The translations under genes and the position numbers were made by a program. A stretch of DNA of 64,000 nt from NCBI GenBank assembly GCA_024233435.1, contig JACKPQ010000003.1, forward strand, positions 1 through 64,000. Reading direction: 5' to 3'. Each line of letters begins with the position of its first letter. Within the stretch, counting starts at the first letter, position 1. The notes below the pieces were generated by a model. The model was not told the origin of the DNA. It made no database searches and saw nothing but the letters and a program-made list of their open reading frames with translations. The stretch comes from Chlamydiales bacterium. GTDB taxonomy: Bacteria; Chlamydiota; Chlamydiia; Chlamydiales; JACKPQ01. This document shows positions 1 to 7,857 of this stretch, piece after piece.

Positions 1-1
1 A

Positions 2-22
2 GTTTTTACCGGAACAAATTGG
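2..22. repeat. 21-bp motif shared with 7089-7109
   Basis: The bases here recur exactly at 7089-7109, a few bases upstream of the right-hand copy of the 300-bp repeat. Its last seven bases (aaattgg) also occur inside the GH5 gene at 1883-1889. The motif therefore marks the left edge of the left cassette and the breakpoint of the deletion in the right cassette. It is a relic of duplication, not a recognisable functional site. Confidence 0.7.
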
Positions 23-97
23 TAAAAGTTGCAGCTCAGTGCACCATATTTGCACCTTATTGAAAGATGGTTTGTATCCCCCAGTAAGGGGACTGCC

Positions 98-664
98 CTA
101 AAGAGATGCTGGGGTTAACTCCATAGCTGGTCCCATCTTTTCAACAACCTTTTGCATTTTTGTAGGCGAGATAGGTCCGCGCAGATATGCCCAAAGCATT
201 TTTGCTAGGAACCTGGTCTTAGAGTTATCACCAGAGCGTTTCCCAATAAAGTGGAAATGTACGTGGAGGACGCTTTGTCCAATTTTTCGGCCATTTTTTT
301 GATGGATAAGATATGGGAATGTTTCGAAAACAGAGTGAGATGCTTGGTGTACTTTGTTGATTGCCTGATGTATATGAGTTAGCTCTTTATGAGTGAGTAA
401 TTCCAGTCGCTCGACGTGTCTTTTAGGGATAATGGGAAAATGACTTGGAACAATAGGCTGATGAGTACACATAACTATGACAAAGCGGTCTTCATAAAAC
501 TTCTGCCGATTAATGACCGTTTCATCGCAAAAAGGACAAGTATGTTGGGATACACTGCTACCGGATGTTTTTAGCAAGTGCAACAACGCACCGGCAGTAA
601 TGATCAAAATAAAAATAGATATAGAAACAATCTGTTTATGCATGAATGGATTCCGCATATGCAT
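98..664 (-). CDS. membrane-anchored HIT-family protein
   Basis: Histidine-triad superfamily protein, 188 residues. The triad motif HVHFHFI lies near residue 135 and an upstream CPFC motif near residue 44 begins the HIT fold. Members are usually nucleotide hydrolases or transferases that act on purine phosphates. Unlike the usual cytosolic HIT protein, this one starts with a hydrophobic stretch (about residues 11-30), so it is predicted to be anchored with the catalytic domain outside the cytoplasm. Three in-frame ATG codons lie close together (residues 1, 3 and 8), so the exact start is open. It lies downstream of the GH5 gene on the same strand, in the left tRNA-associated cassette. Its substrate is not deducible. 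A second, soluble HIT protein is encoded at 14379-14732. Confidence 0.85.
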   Translation of the reverse strand: MHMRNPFMHKQIVSISIFILIITAGALLHLLKTSGSSVSQHTCPFCDETVINRQKFYEDRFVIVMCTHQPIVPSHFPIIPKRHVERLELLTHKELTHIHQAINKVHQASHSVFETFPYLIHQKNGRKIGQSVLHVHFHFIGKRSGDNSKTRFLAKMLWAYLRGPISPTKMQKVVEKMGPAMELTPASL

Positions 665-792
665 CGAAAAAATGCCTTGCTGAAGATCCCCCTAAACTCA
701 GCCAGATGCCAAGTAGGGAAAACTGCATGGCGAAAAAAGGTATGGAAGTGGTCGTCAGTTGCACGAAACTTACACCCCAGGGTCTTAGCATA

Positions 793-1992
793 TCAATTGG
801 GACTGTTTTCTAGTGCTTTTTTGATCACATCAAAAATGGCGTTGTTTTTTCTAAATTGATCGAGATTAGCGCCTTTTTCAGCTGCATCCCAGTATTGCCA
901 ATGCAGCTCACCAGAACCTAGCTCATAGTCCATGCTATCCCAGCAATCTTCCCTAAATGAATAAAATGCCCAATGCCAGTTATTGCGATTGAAAATGCTG
1001 ATCAAGTGGGAAAGATATTGATCAGCTCCTTGAGCTGTTCGATCACATCCAAATTCCCCGACTAAGATTTGAGATGATGGGATATTAAATTGCTTTTGCC
1101 ATAGGAGAACTGGATTGAAGAATTGCTCTAGGCGTTTATTATCCCAATAAGTCGTTTTTGAACCGGGCTGATTTGGATCATGTCCAATAGGAAGGTGTCC
1201 TGGGAATGAGAAGCGCTTGTTATTGATCTTCCTTGTTGTATAGGCATATGGCTCGTACATGTGAAAGGAATAAAGGATATTGTCATCTTCTATAGGGGTA
1301 AGATAACTTATAGACCCAGGTGTTGCATGTAGCCCTGTATCGATAATGATGGGCGTATCTGAATCAACTTCACGAATGGCGCTTACGATTTTTCTGTAAA
1401 AAATATTCAGATCAGCTCTTGAATCTTTGACTGTTTCATACCAGTTCTTAAAATCTATTTTTTTATAATCATGTATACCGAACAAACATTCTGGGTGGGG
1501 TTCATTTAAGATATTATACCCCACAATCGCGGGATGATCTTTTAATTCTTCTGCTAGAGCCCTCCAGAACGAGATCGCTTGACTCTGATAGTCATTGTGT
1601 TCCCAGATTCGCAAATCGTCCTGACCATGATTATTTTGCCGCCATCTTGAACCCGGTAAAGACAGAAGTGTAATGACAACCCGGACATTGTTATCTTGAG
1701 CCTGATTGAGGGTAGTTTTTAAAATCTCTAAATCAGATGGAGGTATGCCCACAAATGCATCCGCATCACCAATCAAAAAGTCTTTTTTTTCGCAGCTCCA
1801 TTTATCGGGAGCTAAGCGTGCAAACTGAATGCCAACTGCTTTTGCGGCAGTAAACCAGTCCTCAGAGGGGGATTGGTTAAAAAAATTGGCTCCCTTTCGC
1901 TGAATCCCCCAGTAATCCATCTTTTTCTCGGATGCAATCCCTGGACAAAAACATACAGACAGACAAAGGATTAAGTAGTAGAGTTTCGTCAT
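793..1992 (-). CDS. secreted glycoside hydrolase family 5 (cellulase-like)
   Basis: A GH5-type retaining beta-glycanase of 399 residues. The acid/base glutamate sits in NILNEPHPE (E164) and the probable nucleophile in ILVGEFGCD (E313), the usual order and spacing for clan GH-A. The start at 1992 is chosen because it gives a clean signal peptide (MTKLYYLILCLSVCFC, cleaved near ASEK); an upstream in-frame codon at 2016 would add eight residues. The enzyme is thus exported, and may act on host or environmental polysaccharide such as amoebal cyst-wall cellulose (inference). Its first 36 codons and upstream region are duplicated at 7103-7402, showing that the gene lay next to grpB in the ancestral cassette. 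The exact substrate cannot be told from sequence. Confidence 0.85.
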   Translation of the reverse strand: MTKLYYLILCLSVCFCPGIASEKKMDYWGIQRKGANFFNQSPSEDWFTAAKAVGIQFARLAPDKWSCEKKDFLIGDADAFVGIPPSDLEILKTTLNQAQDNNVRVVITLLSLPGSRWRQNNHGQDDLRIWEHNDYQSQAISFWRALAEELKDHPAIVGYNILNEPHPECLFGIHDYKKIDFKNWYETVKDSRADLNIFYRKIVSAIREVDSDTPIIIDTGLHATPGSISYLTPIEDDNILYSFHMYEPYAYTTRKINNKRFSFPGHLPIGHDPNQPGSKTTYWDNKRLEQFFNPVLLWQKQFNIPSSQILVGEFGCDRTAQGADQYLSHLISIFNRNNWHWAFYSFREDCWDSMDYELGSGELHWQYWDAAEKGANLDQFRKNNAIFDVIKKALENSPN

Positions 1993-2182
1993 GGGTCCAT
2001 TCCTGCAATCGATCATTGTAAGGATGCTTGATTACGAACAAAACTGCAATGATGATTTTTACGAAACGAACCCATTTTATACATTCGATTTGATCTCAAC
2101 CGCAATGGGGGCAAGAGTGCATTGTCCCTGCCTCATTCCTTGAAGTCTTTGGAGTTCATGAAGCGCTCGATAGAGTGTCCTT
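1883..2182. repeat. 300-bp direct repeat A, left copy
   Basis: This segment aligns without gaps to 7103-7402 (constant offset 5220) with 10 mismatches, about 97 percent identity. It covers the first 36 codons of the GH5 gene, the 140-bp spacer, and at 2133-2182 the last codons of a GrpB-family gene whose body is missing here. The stretch 1993-2321 therefore holds no intact gene. It holds this GrpB tail and 140 bp (2183-2321) in which I see nothing recognisable. Confidence 0.95.
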
Positions 2183-2321
2183 AGCAATAGCTAACAGCAA
2201 CCAGAATAGCGATGTAAGGGATTTTTATCTATGTGAATCATTCGCCATGGCTGACTATTTTTTGTAGCTAGACATCACATTATATTTATAATAAAAGAAA
2301 TCGTCAGTTTAACTTCAGAGC

Positions 2322-3035
2322 CTATTCGCCACTAAAGATTTCATCGAGAAAGCTGTGAGTAGCAGTCCATGCACGGGACGCAGCAGTCGGGTTATAAAGA
2401 ATGCCCGATGCTGGGTCATTTGCGCCAGGTGTGGCAAATGCATGCATAGTATCTCCATAAACATGAGCTTGCCAGTCGATTTTAGCTTTGTTCATTTCTA
2501 TTTCGAAGTTTCTAAGTTCACTCTGTGGAGTGATTGGATCGTTGTACCCATGAAGTATAAGAATTTTAGTCTTGGCAGGCTCCATCAATAAATTAGGCGG
2601 TGGATCAAAATGCCCATATACGCTAATTGCTCCCTTCAGGTCGGCTCCGCTGCGAGCAAGATCAAGAGCACATACAGCTCCGAACCCAAATCCCAAAATT
2701 GCTACACGTTTTGAATCTACATAAGGTAAGCTACAAGCTGTCTCAAAGCTTTTAATAACACGATTTAGCAACAATTGACGGTTTTCCATAAATGGCTTTT
2801 TTAAAGCAGCATTTTCCTCTTTTGACTTACCTAAAACGCCTTTACCATACATGTCGAGTGCAAAACCAACATATCCCCATTCAGCTACGGCTTTTGCTTT
2901 CTTACATATAAACTCGTCTTTTCCCTACCATGCATGGCAAAGAATTACAACAGGACGTTTTTCTTTACTTGGGGTTGCAACGAACCCCTCAAGTTCAATC
3001 CCTTCGTCCTGGTAAGGTATATTGATTGCATGCAT
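2322..3035 (-). pseudogene. dienelactone hydrolase family, interrupted by TAG
   Basis: An alpha/beta-hydrolase of the dienelactone-hydrolase family, 237 codons from ATG at 3035 to the stop at 2322. Codon 37 is an in-frame TAG (2927-2925) directly after CHAW, where the family has a coding codon, and reading resumes in the same frame with GKDEF. The DLH nucleophile motif G-x-C/S-x-G reads GFGFG here, so the Cys/Ser is a glycine. The acid (HGYNDP) and the histidine (MHAFATP) are present. A downstream ATG at 2852 could give a 176-residue fragment but would lack strand 1 and the nucleophile. The gene is most likely dead, unless the TAG is suppressed. Its 5' end is duplicated at 8617-8680. Confidence 0.85.
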
Positions 3036-3127
3036 ATTTACTCCAATTCTTGCTGAACGTGCTGTAGTTCTTGGTTGTAAGCGTATATCACATATGTGCT
3101 TTTGTCTATAGGAGCTTCTAACGCATT
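2975..3127. repeat. 153-bp direct repeat B, left copy
   Basis: Aligns without gaps to 8620-8772 (constant offset 5645) with 19 mismatches, about 88 percent identity. It covers the first 20 codons of the dienelactone-hydrolase gene and about 90 bp upstream. It is more diverged than repeat A. It ends 14 bp before the tRNA fragment at 3141. Confidence 0.9.
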
Positions 3128-3140
3128 GACATGAGAAAAC

Positions 3141-3167
3141 GGGGCAAGTAGGACTTGAACCTACGAC
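3141..3167 (-). repeat. tRNA 3'-end fragment (att-like), 27 nt
   Basis: These 27 bases are identical to 9729-9755, the acceptor and T-arm part of the tRNA(CAU) gene. There is no D arm or anticodon arm, so it is not a tRNA. A 3'-terminal tRNA copy is the classic scar of integration by tyrosine recombinases that use tRNA 3' ends. The fragment also supplies the stop codon of the NlpC/P60 relic next to it. Confidence 0.9.
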
Positions 3168-3763
3168 TTATTTTCCCTTGCTGTAGCGTGTATAAATTGT
3201 TCGTTACCTATATACATGCCGACATGCATGATTCTTTGATCTGATTTACCGAAGAAAATAAGATCTCCCAGCTTAAGTTCATCTATTTTGATTGATTGGA
3301 GCCGACTATCCAATATTTGTTGTTTCGCGTCTCTTTGCAATTTGATTCCAATTTGACTGTAAAGCATCTGCACAAATCCTGAGCAATCATACCCAAAGCT
3401 TGACCTGCCTCCCCAGATATAAAGTAAGCCTAGAAATTTTTGACTAAATTGAGGCAGTTCCTGCTTGTGTAATGCAGGGAATTCAGTTGTTACATCTCCT
3501 TTTTGTACATAGCCCTCTTAACCATCAAGTAACGCTATTTTTAACCATCTTGCATCTGAAGAATCTAGGACTTTTAATTTCGAGTCATAAGGCAATGACT
3601 TGATGGGCTCTCATTCTGTATCTTTTACACCATAAATATGCGCCCTAAGACGTGAAGTCTTTGCATTGGTATCATAGGAAGTGGAAAGATTCATTAGAGA
3701 TTCTGATAAAATCCGTCCTGAATAACCATCAGGCGTATTAATGAATGACCAATCACCAGCTGT
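3161..3763 (-). pseudogene. NlpC/P60 peptidase with SH3-like region, broken
   Basis: Reading one frame downwards from 3763 gives an SH3b-like region (near DARWLKIALLDG), then an NlpC/P60 domain with YDCSGFVQML (catalytic Cys codon 3385-3383) and the histidine segment MHVGMYIGNEQFIHATA. Two in-frame stops interrupt it: TGA at 3613-3611 and TAA at 3520-3518. The 5' end is missing, because the reading frame runs into the stop codon of the acetyltransferase gene. The 3' end is cut by the tRNA fragment. An intact protein would be a cell-wall-type endopeptidase cleaving near D-Glu-diaminopimelate. A short open piece (3161-3373) lacks the catalytic cysteine, so I consider the gene non-functional. 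Confidence 0.85.
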
Positions 3764-4495
3764 TTAATTTAGAGTTACTTCTTCTGAAAAAACAACTTGA
3801 GACACAACTTTTGAAGTATTGGATGGGGTTTCTCTCATATCAACCACAGGTTTTGTTAGTTCACTTAGATCAATAGAAAAGTGGTGACGAACAGCTCCAT
3901 ATTTTTCCTCTTCTTCAATTTTATGCATCCCTAGCTTTGCTAAAATTTTTACAGAAGAGGGATTATCTGGCCTGGCAGTTGCTGTGATTTTTTCAAGAGC
4001 CTTGCCATCTAGGGTATAACCTTCTGCAACAGTAGCTGGAGCATATTCTTTCACAACAGCAGTTACTGCTTCTGATCCAAATCCATTGCCCCAATATTTT
4101 TTCCTAAAGAGATAAGCCAATTCAGATTGTCCTGCATCATATCCATGCCCTAGCGCGACATGACCTAGAAAGTCTTCGGTGTCATTTTTGAATACTGCTA
4201 AACCAGCATAAGGATCATTTTGACGCCAACGCTTGACCCAAACGTCTTTGATTCGAGATTCCATGTCTTCTCGAGTTTTCGTTTGCCCAGTGGCAAATTT
4301 GCCCATTACAACTTTATCACCAAACAATGCGGCATATGAACTATAGTCTTCCTCTGAAGCTTCAACTGATCTTATGTGCAGTCTATCGGTGTCTATTGTA
4401 ACGGTAAGCTCGTCGTGATCATTTAGGAAGAAATTCACTTCAGAATTTCCGCAATATGTGTGTGTGCTAGAAACATTTGATGCTAAAGAAGCCAT
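3764..4495 (-). CDS. GNAT-family N-acetyltransferase
   Basis: A 243-residue protein with a RimJ/RimL-type GNAT domain at about residues 30-210. Visible landmarks are LHIRSVEASEEDYSSY (beta 1), a central LAYLFRKKYWGNGFGSEAV stretch that forms the acetyl-CoA pyrophosphate loop, and ARPDNPSSVKILAKLGM, the motif B helix typical of this branch. A GGAG ribosome-binding site lies six bases before the ATG. The N-terminal 25 residues and C-terminal 35 residues are extra to the domain. The acceptor could be a protein N-terminus or a small molecule; the sequence does not decide. It lies in the middle tRNA-flanked cassette. Confidence 0.85.
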   Translation of the reverse strand: MASLASNVSSTHTYCGNSEVNFFLNDHDELTVTIDTDRLHIRSVEASEEDYSSYAALFGDKVVMGKFATGQTKTREDMESRIKDVWVKRWRQNDPYAGLAVFKNDTEDFLGHVALGHGYDAGQSELAYLFRKKYWGNGFGSEAVTAVVKEYAPATVAEGYTLDGKALEKITATARPDNPSSVKILAKLGMHKIEEEEKYGAVRHHFSIDLSELTKPVVDMRETPSNTSKVVSQVVFSEEVTLN

Positions 4496-4507
4496 AGATA
4501 CTCCAGG

Positions 4508-4720
4508 TTAAGGAAGATATGATAACCAAAAAAAGTTTGAAGCGTCAAAAGAAATCAGACATTCTTGATCTTTATTATTCTCTTTCCATCTGTTTCTTAT
4601 TGATTTTCGAAGAAGATGATGGAATCCTGACAAAAGTTCTGACATAATGTCTTTCTTGTTGAGATCTGCATTCATAAAACTACTCCCCAAAAGAAAGATA
4701 CATAAAAACAATCGAAACAT
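4508..4720 (-). CDS. small exported protein of unknown function
   Basis: About 70 residues with a hydrophobic start (MFRLFLCIFLLGSSFMNAD) that looks like a signal peptide, followed by a basic helix-like segment and an aromatic tail. The start at 4720 is preferred over the ATG at 4729 because AAGGA sits eight bases upstream. The gene begins 11 bases after the cupin gene ends, so the two are probably co-transcribed. I recognise no family. It could be a truncated remnant of a longer exported protein. Confidence 0.45.
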   Translation of the reverse strand: MFRLFLCIFLLGSSFMNADLNKKDIMSELLSGFHHLLRKSIRNRWKENNKDQECLISFDASNFFWLSYLP

Positions 4721-4731
4721 CCGAGACATCC

Positions 4732-5076
4732 TTAATTTGAATCGGTTTTCATCTGAACAATGATAATCTCAATAGGAGTGTTTGATCTATTCACACTTCT
4801 ATGAAGCTCATCTTCTGGATCAACAGGACGGTATATGGCTTTTCCAGTTGGAAATTCAACGTCAACTTCTCGTCCATCTGCCTCTAATCTAGTGATGGTC
4901 CCACCTCGTAACCCTACAACAATTTGAGGTGCCACATCACGGTGCCAACCAATCTCCTCTTTTGGATCTATCACAACCCGAGAAACGCAAACCTGATCAT
5001 TTTCAAACTGCACTTCACATTCTAATGCTTGGGCTTGAGTAAAGGCTAAACACGCTAAAATTAAAAATTTCTTCAT
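4732..5076 (-). CDS. exported cupin-like protein
   Basis: A 114-residue protein with a signal peptide (MKKFLILACLAFTQAQA) and then a single small beta-barrel pattern: IGWHRDVAPQIVVGLRGG, glycine turns, FPTGKAIYRPVDPEDELH and a closing strand EIIIVQMK. This resembles single-domain cupins. Only two histidines (in GWHRD and DELHRS) are placed to bind metal, so a full three-His-one-Glu site is not evident. The likely location is periplasmic. The substrate is unknown. Confidence 0.6.
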   Translation of the reverse strand: MKKFLILACLAFTQAQALECEVQFENDQVCVSRVVIDPKEEIGWHRDVAPQIVVGLRGGTITRLEADGREVDVEFPTGKAIYRPVDPEDELHRSVNRSNTPIEIIIVQMKTDSN

Positions 5077-5212
5077 TTTTTCCCTCTAATTTAATGTGCT
5101 TCAGCAATTGACCTAGTCAATTTGTGAGGGGAGAGAACGCCTGTTCTCTCAACACCAACCAACCTAAATCAGTTCGAGTATAGTGACTTAGGTGAGGAAT
5201 GTCTATTGGTTT

Positions 5213-5965
5213 CTAATGGTTGATATCGGATGGATTGGCAGGGCACTGCACCGTTTCTGCGCCGATATAAATTGCATCAAAAAAGTCAGGGTTTCCCAAA
5301 TCAGGGACAAACCGCCTAGAGTCTTTAACTAAATCGGTTACTTTAAATTCAATGATGTTGTCCATGTCTTTATTAATTCCTGAATATTTGTGAGCAAAAT
5401 TCACAATGGCTAAAATAAATTTCAAATTAGGAAATTTATTTTTCAGGCAACTATAAAGCTCCTGCGCTTCTTGAGCGGTAATGATTGTGCAAGCAGGAGT
5501 ATAGGTGGGTTTATTTTTTAGAGGATTCAGCTTTGGATCGAAGACAGTGCGAATAAAAACAACACGTTTTGCAATTTCTGGCAGCTCGAAAAAACGTTTT
5601 ATGCGTCTTTCATATTTTGCTGCTATATCCGGCAATTCTCCTAGTAAATCAAGGGAAGACCATTCGTGACGGAACTCAAGATTATAAAGGCGGTTAACAA
5701 CATAGCATTCCGGATATTGAGTTAAATATTTTTTATCGAACATATGAGAAAATTCATCATTGATCAGTTGAATCAATCCTTTATGGTTTAGAGAAAGAAG
5801 CCAGTCCAAAGGGGTTGCAAACCCTCTCATGCCTAGTTCTCTAAGGATAACGGATGATTGACAATGCGATCCAAGGCTTACAACAGCTATTTCTTGGAGA
5901 GGAATGGTGTTCGCACTCAGAAAGAAGCTTGCGCTTATCAAAACGAGCAATAAATATTTTTTCAT
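5213..5965 (-). CDS. exported DUF1796-type putative cysteine peptidase
   Basis: A 250-residue protein with a signal peptide (MKKYLLLVLISASFFLSA). The mature part opens with VVSLGSHCQSSVILRELGMR followed by PLDWLLS, the signature of the DUF1796 family of proposed papain-fold cysteine peptidases. The candidate nucleophile is the Cys of SHCQSS. A GGAG site lies just upstream of the ATG. The family is often cytosolic, so export is notable here. Catalytic activity has not been established for the family as far as I know. It lies in the middle cassette with other exported proteins. Confidence 0.65.
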   Translation of the reverse strand: MKKYLLLVLISASFFLSANTIPLQEIAVVSLGSHCQSSVILRELGMRGFATPLDWLLSLNHKGLIQLINDEFSHMFDKKYLTQYPECYVVNRLYNLEFRHEWSSLDLLGELPDIAAKYERRIKRFFELPEIAKRVVFIRTVFDPKLNPLKNKPTYTPACTIITAQEAQELYSCLKNKFPNLKFILAIVNFAHKYSGINKDMDNIIEFKVTDLVKDSRRFVPDLGNPDFFDAIYIGAETVQCPANPSDINH

Positions 5966-6238
5966 CCTCTAAGCTCTCCTTGTCTTTTCGGGTGGGATAT
6001 TCATATAGCTTATTCCATTAGATTGGCTTGTGCTTGGATGAGAGTATCATAAATTACCTTTAATGCAAGGAAAATGAGATGAGTGATACACTAATCCAAT
6101 TACAAGCAGCTACGAAGAAACGGGGGGTCGTTGGTGCTCCTGTTGGATATATTGAAAATAGGAAAACGCAATCGAATACAGTTCTTCCTTATTTTTTTTG
6201 CCACCTTTTTCACACATGTGCTTGTCTAATGTGCCACT

Positions 6239-6388
6239 GGAGATTTACTCGTTGGATGCGATGGCAGCGGATCGATTGTAAGGGAACTTTTACCGTCAAA
6301 GTATGGAAATAACCTTAAGATGCTCGATTATTATCGGCTGGGCGAATCACTAACAGAGCTGGAATTGCACGTAATGCGCCCATTTTGC
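6239..6388 (+). pseudogene. relic of a FAD-dependent monooxygenase
   Basis: In the plus-strand frame starting at 6239 the DNA reads GDLLVGCDGSGSIVRELLP and then LKMLDYYRLGESLTELELH. The first string matches the second FAD-binding motif (DLLVGxDGxxSxVR) of UbiH/PHBH-type monooxygenases. No start codon, Rossmann motif GxGxxG or C-terminal part is joined to it. About 100 bp upstream, VVGAPVG in another frame could be the eroded N-terminal GxGPxG motif. The rest of the 5966-6401 gap shows no gene. The fragment is non-functional, a relic in the middle cassette. Confidence 0.6.
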
Positions 6389-6401
6389 AGGCTCCAAGCC
6401 T

Positions 6402-6935
6402 TCAGAGTGCCTTTTGCATGTGGTAGCCAACAAGGTCTGCTTTATTGAAATAGGTGTTTTCGATAGTGTATCCCTGTTTTGTATATAAGTTGATTGCTGC
6501 TTTGTTGTGTGCAAATACATAGAGCCTGATCAGCATGATGCCAGCTTCTTTTAACTTTAACTCTAGACTGGATAAAGCAGCCTTCCCAAGGCCACAGCCT
6601 CTATACTGCTCATCAAGATAGATTGTTTCTAAGTAAGCTTTTTGGTTGTTGATGGAGTAAGAAATATAACCATAGCGCATAACCCCTGTGTTATCAGTGA
6701 TGTTATAAAAGGTAATATCAGCTGAGTCTTGAGCTATCTCATCCTTTGCTGCATTGTAAGCGAGCGTAGCCTCTTGGAAAAGGCCTGCTTTCAAAAGCTC
6801 TTTGCCATAAAATGATATCACATGCTCTTGTAATTCCAAGACCTCTTTTGCAGAGGCATCGCGAAAAGTAATCTGGGTGGTTGCTAATATTTGAGCAAAG
6901 CCAATCAGCATAAACCAACAAAAGAAACGTCCCAC
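6402..6935 (-). CDS. exported GNAT-family acetyltransferase
   Basis: A GNAT acetyltransferase of 177 residues. The acetyl-CoA loop is visible as IYLDEQYRGCGLGKAAL and motif B as LYVFAHNKAAINLYTKQGY. The N-terminus (GRFFCWFMLIGFAQILA) is a convincing signal peptide, which is unusual because acetyl-CoA is cytoplasmic. The start is GTG at 6935 with TAGGA about nine bases upstream. If the leader is real, the protein must meet acetyl-CoA elsewhere, for example in the host cell after secretion (inference). If a downstream start were used, the protein would be cytosolic. Confidence 0.75.
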   Translation of the reverse strand: MGRFFCWFMLIGFAQILATTQITFRDASAKEVLELQEHVISFYGKELLKAGLFQEATLAYNAAKDEIAQDSADITFYNITDNTGVMRYGYISYSINNQKAYLETIYLDEQYRGCGLGKAALSSLELKLKEAGIMLIRLYVFAHNKAAINLYTKQGYTIENTYFNKADLVGYHMQKAL

Positions 6936-6961
6936 AGACTTTAATTCCTAAGGCATTTGGC

Positions 6962-7004
6962 AAAATGGGGCAAGTAGGACTTGAACCTACGACCTACGGA
7001 TTAT
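6962..7004 (-). repeat. tRNA 3'-half fragment (att-like), 43 nt
   Basis: Matches 9724-9766 with a single mismatch at 6995, covering the tRNA(CAU) gene from the anticodon to the 3' end plus five bases beyond. The following bases (7005-7040) do not rebuild a D arm or acceptor, so no functional tRNA is encoded. This is the junction between the middle and right cassettes. Confidence 0.9.
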
Positions 7005-7088
7005 TAGGGAGGGAGAATCTCAACTCTACCAGCACCATCCAACATTTATGAGCATGAGTATAAAAGACTTGTTTAATGGATGCAACGG

Positions 7089-7109
7089 GTTTTTACCGGA
7101 ACAAATTGG
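7089..7109. repeat. 21-bp motif shared with 2-22
   Basis: Exact copy of 2-22. In this copy the motif runs straight into repeat A at the shared bases aaattgg (7103-7109), whereas at the window start it runs on into the HIT-gene side. This is the expected product of a deletion between two aaattgg sites that removed the HIT gene and most of the GH5 gene. Confidence 0.75.
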
Positions 7110-7402
7110 CTCCCTTTCGCTGAATCCCCCAGTAATCCATCTTTTTCTCGGATGCAATTCCTGGACAAAAACATGCAGACAGACAAAGGATTAAGTAGTA
7201 GAGTTTCTTCATGGGCCTATTCCTGAAATCGATCATTTTAACGATGCTTGATTACGAACAAAACTGCAATGATGATTTTTACGAAACGAACCCATTTTAT
7301 ACATTCGAGTTGATCTCAACCGCAATGGGGGCAAGAGTGCATTGTCCCTGCCTCATTCCTTGAAGTCTTTGGAGTTCATGAAGCGCTCAATAGAGTGTCC
7401 TT
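7103..7402. repeat. 300-bp direct repeat A, right copy
   Basis: Right-hand copy of the repeat at 1883-2182. Here the GH5 part is the truncated one: 36 codons from the ATG at 7212 survive, with the leader peptide intact, and then the frame runs into the 21-bp motif. The GrpB part (7353-7402) belongs to an intact gene. The copies thus have complementary truncations. Confidence 0.95.
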
Positions 7403-7817
7403 TCGAGATTAGATTCATAGCACCATACTCATCACGCACTTGGGGGTGGCTTCTCAGATAATCACGAAAAGTGAGGTTAAGTGCGATTTCAGGATGTCCT
7501 TCCTGATACACATGAAGATTCACTATGACAGCACCTCGTTTGCTGAAGCCACAATGCACCGGAATATTGTATTCTCCACGGTAAACGAAACCGATCTCTT
7601 CTAGTTTTTTTATCGTCTCGGATGGGTGGCCTTTGACAACTGCTATGATGTCTATCTTCGGTTTAGCTGGAAGACCAGGGACTGAGGTAGAGCCAACATG
7701 ATGAACTGCAATACGTGTGTCTTGTAGCACTTTTTTGATTTGGAGGGCTTCCGCTTCAAATTGCTCTGCCCATATTGGGTTGTAAGGGGTAACTTTAATG
7801 TGTCTTGTTTCTTTCAT
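7353..7817 (-). CDS. GrpB/UPF0157 nucleotidyltransferase-like protein
   Basis: GrpB family protein of 154 residues, with the family signature HVGSTSVPGLPAKPKIDI at about residues 40-57, preceded by VTPYNPIWAEQFEAEA and followed by GFSKRGAVIVNLHV and NLTFRDYLRSHP. The fold belongs to the nucleotidyltransferase superfamily, but a reaction is not settled for most members. The protein ends a little earlier than typical members (165-180 residues). The last codons are repeated at 2133-2182. The gene is the only intact grpB of the two cassette copies. Confidence 0.85.
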   Translation of the reverse strand: MKETRHIKVTPYNPIWAEQFEAEALQIKKVLQDTRIAVHHVGSTSVPGLPAKPKIDIIAVVKGHPSETIKKLEEIGFVYRGEYNIPVHCGFSKRGAVIVNLHVYQEGHPEIALNLTFRDYLRSHPQVRDEYGAMNLISKGHSIERFMNSKDFKE

Positions 7818-7857
7818 TGGTCTGAAACATGTTTGAGTTTTTTATAACAACGGATAC

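Noticed and set aside
6079..6312. Open frame of 77 codons on the plus strand
   Set aside because: Composition is not protein-like (Trp/Arg/Cys-rich tail), it has no family match, and the monooxygenase relic is in a different frame of the same DNA.
3141..7004. tRNA fragments as functional tRNA genes
   Set aside because: Neither copy has a D arm or a 5' acceptor strand, so no cloverleaf can form.
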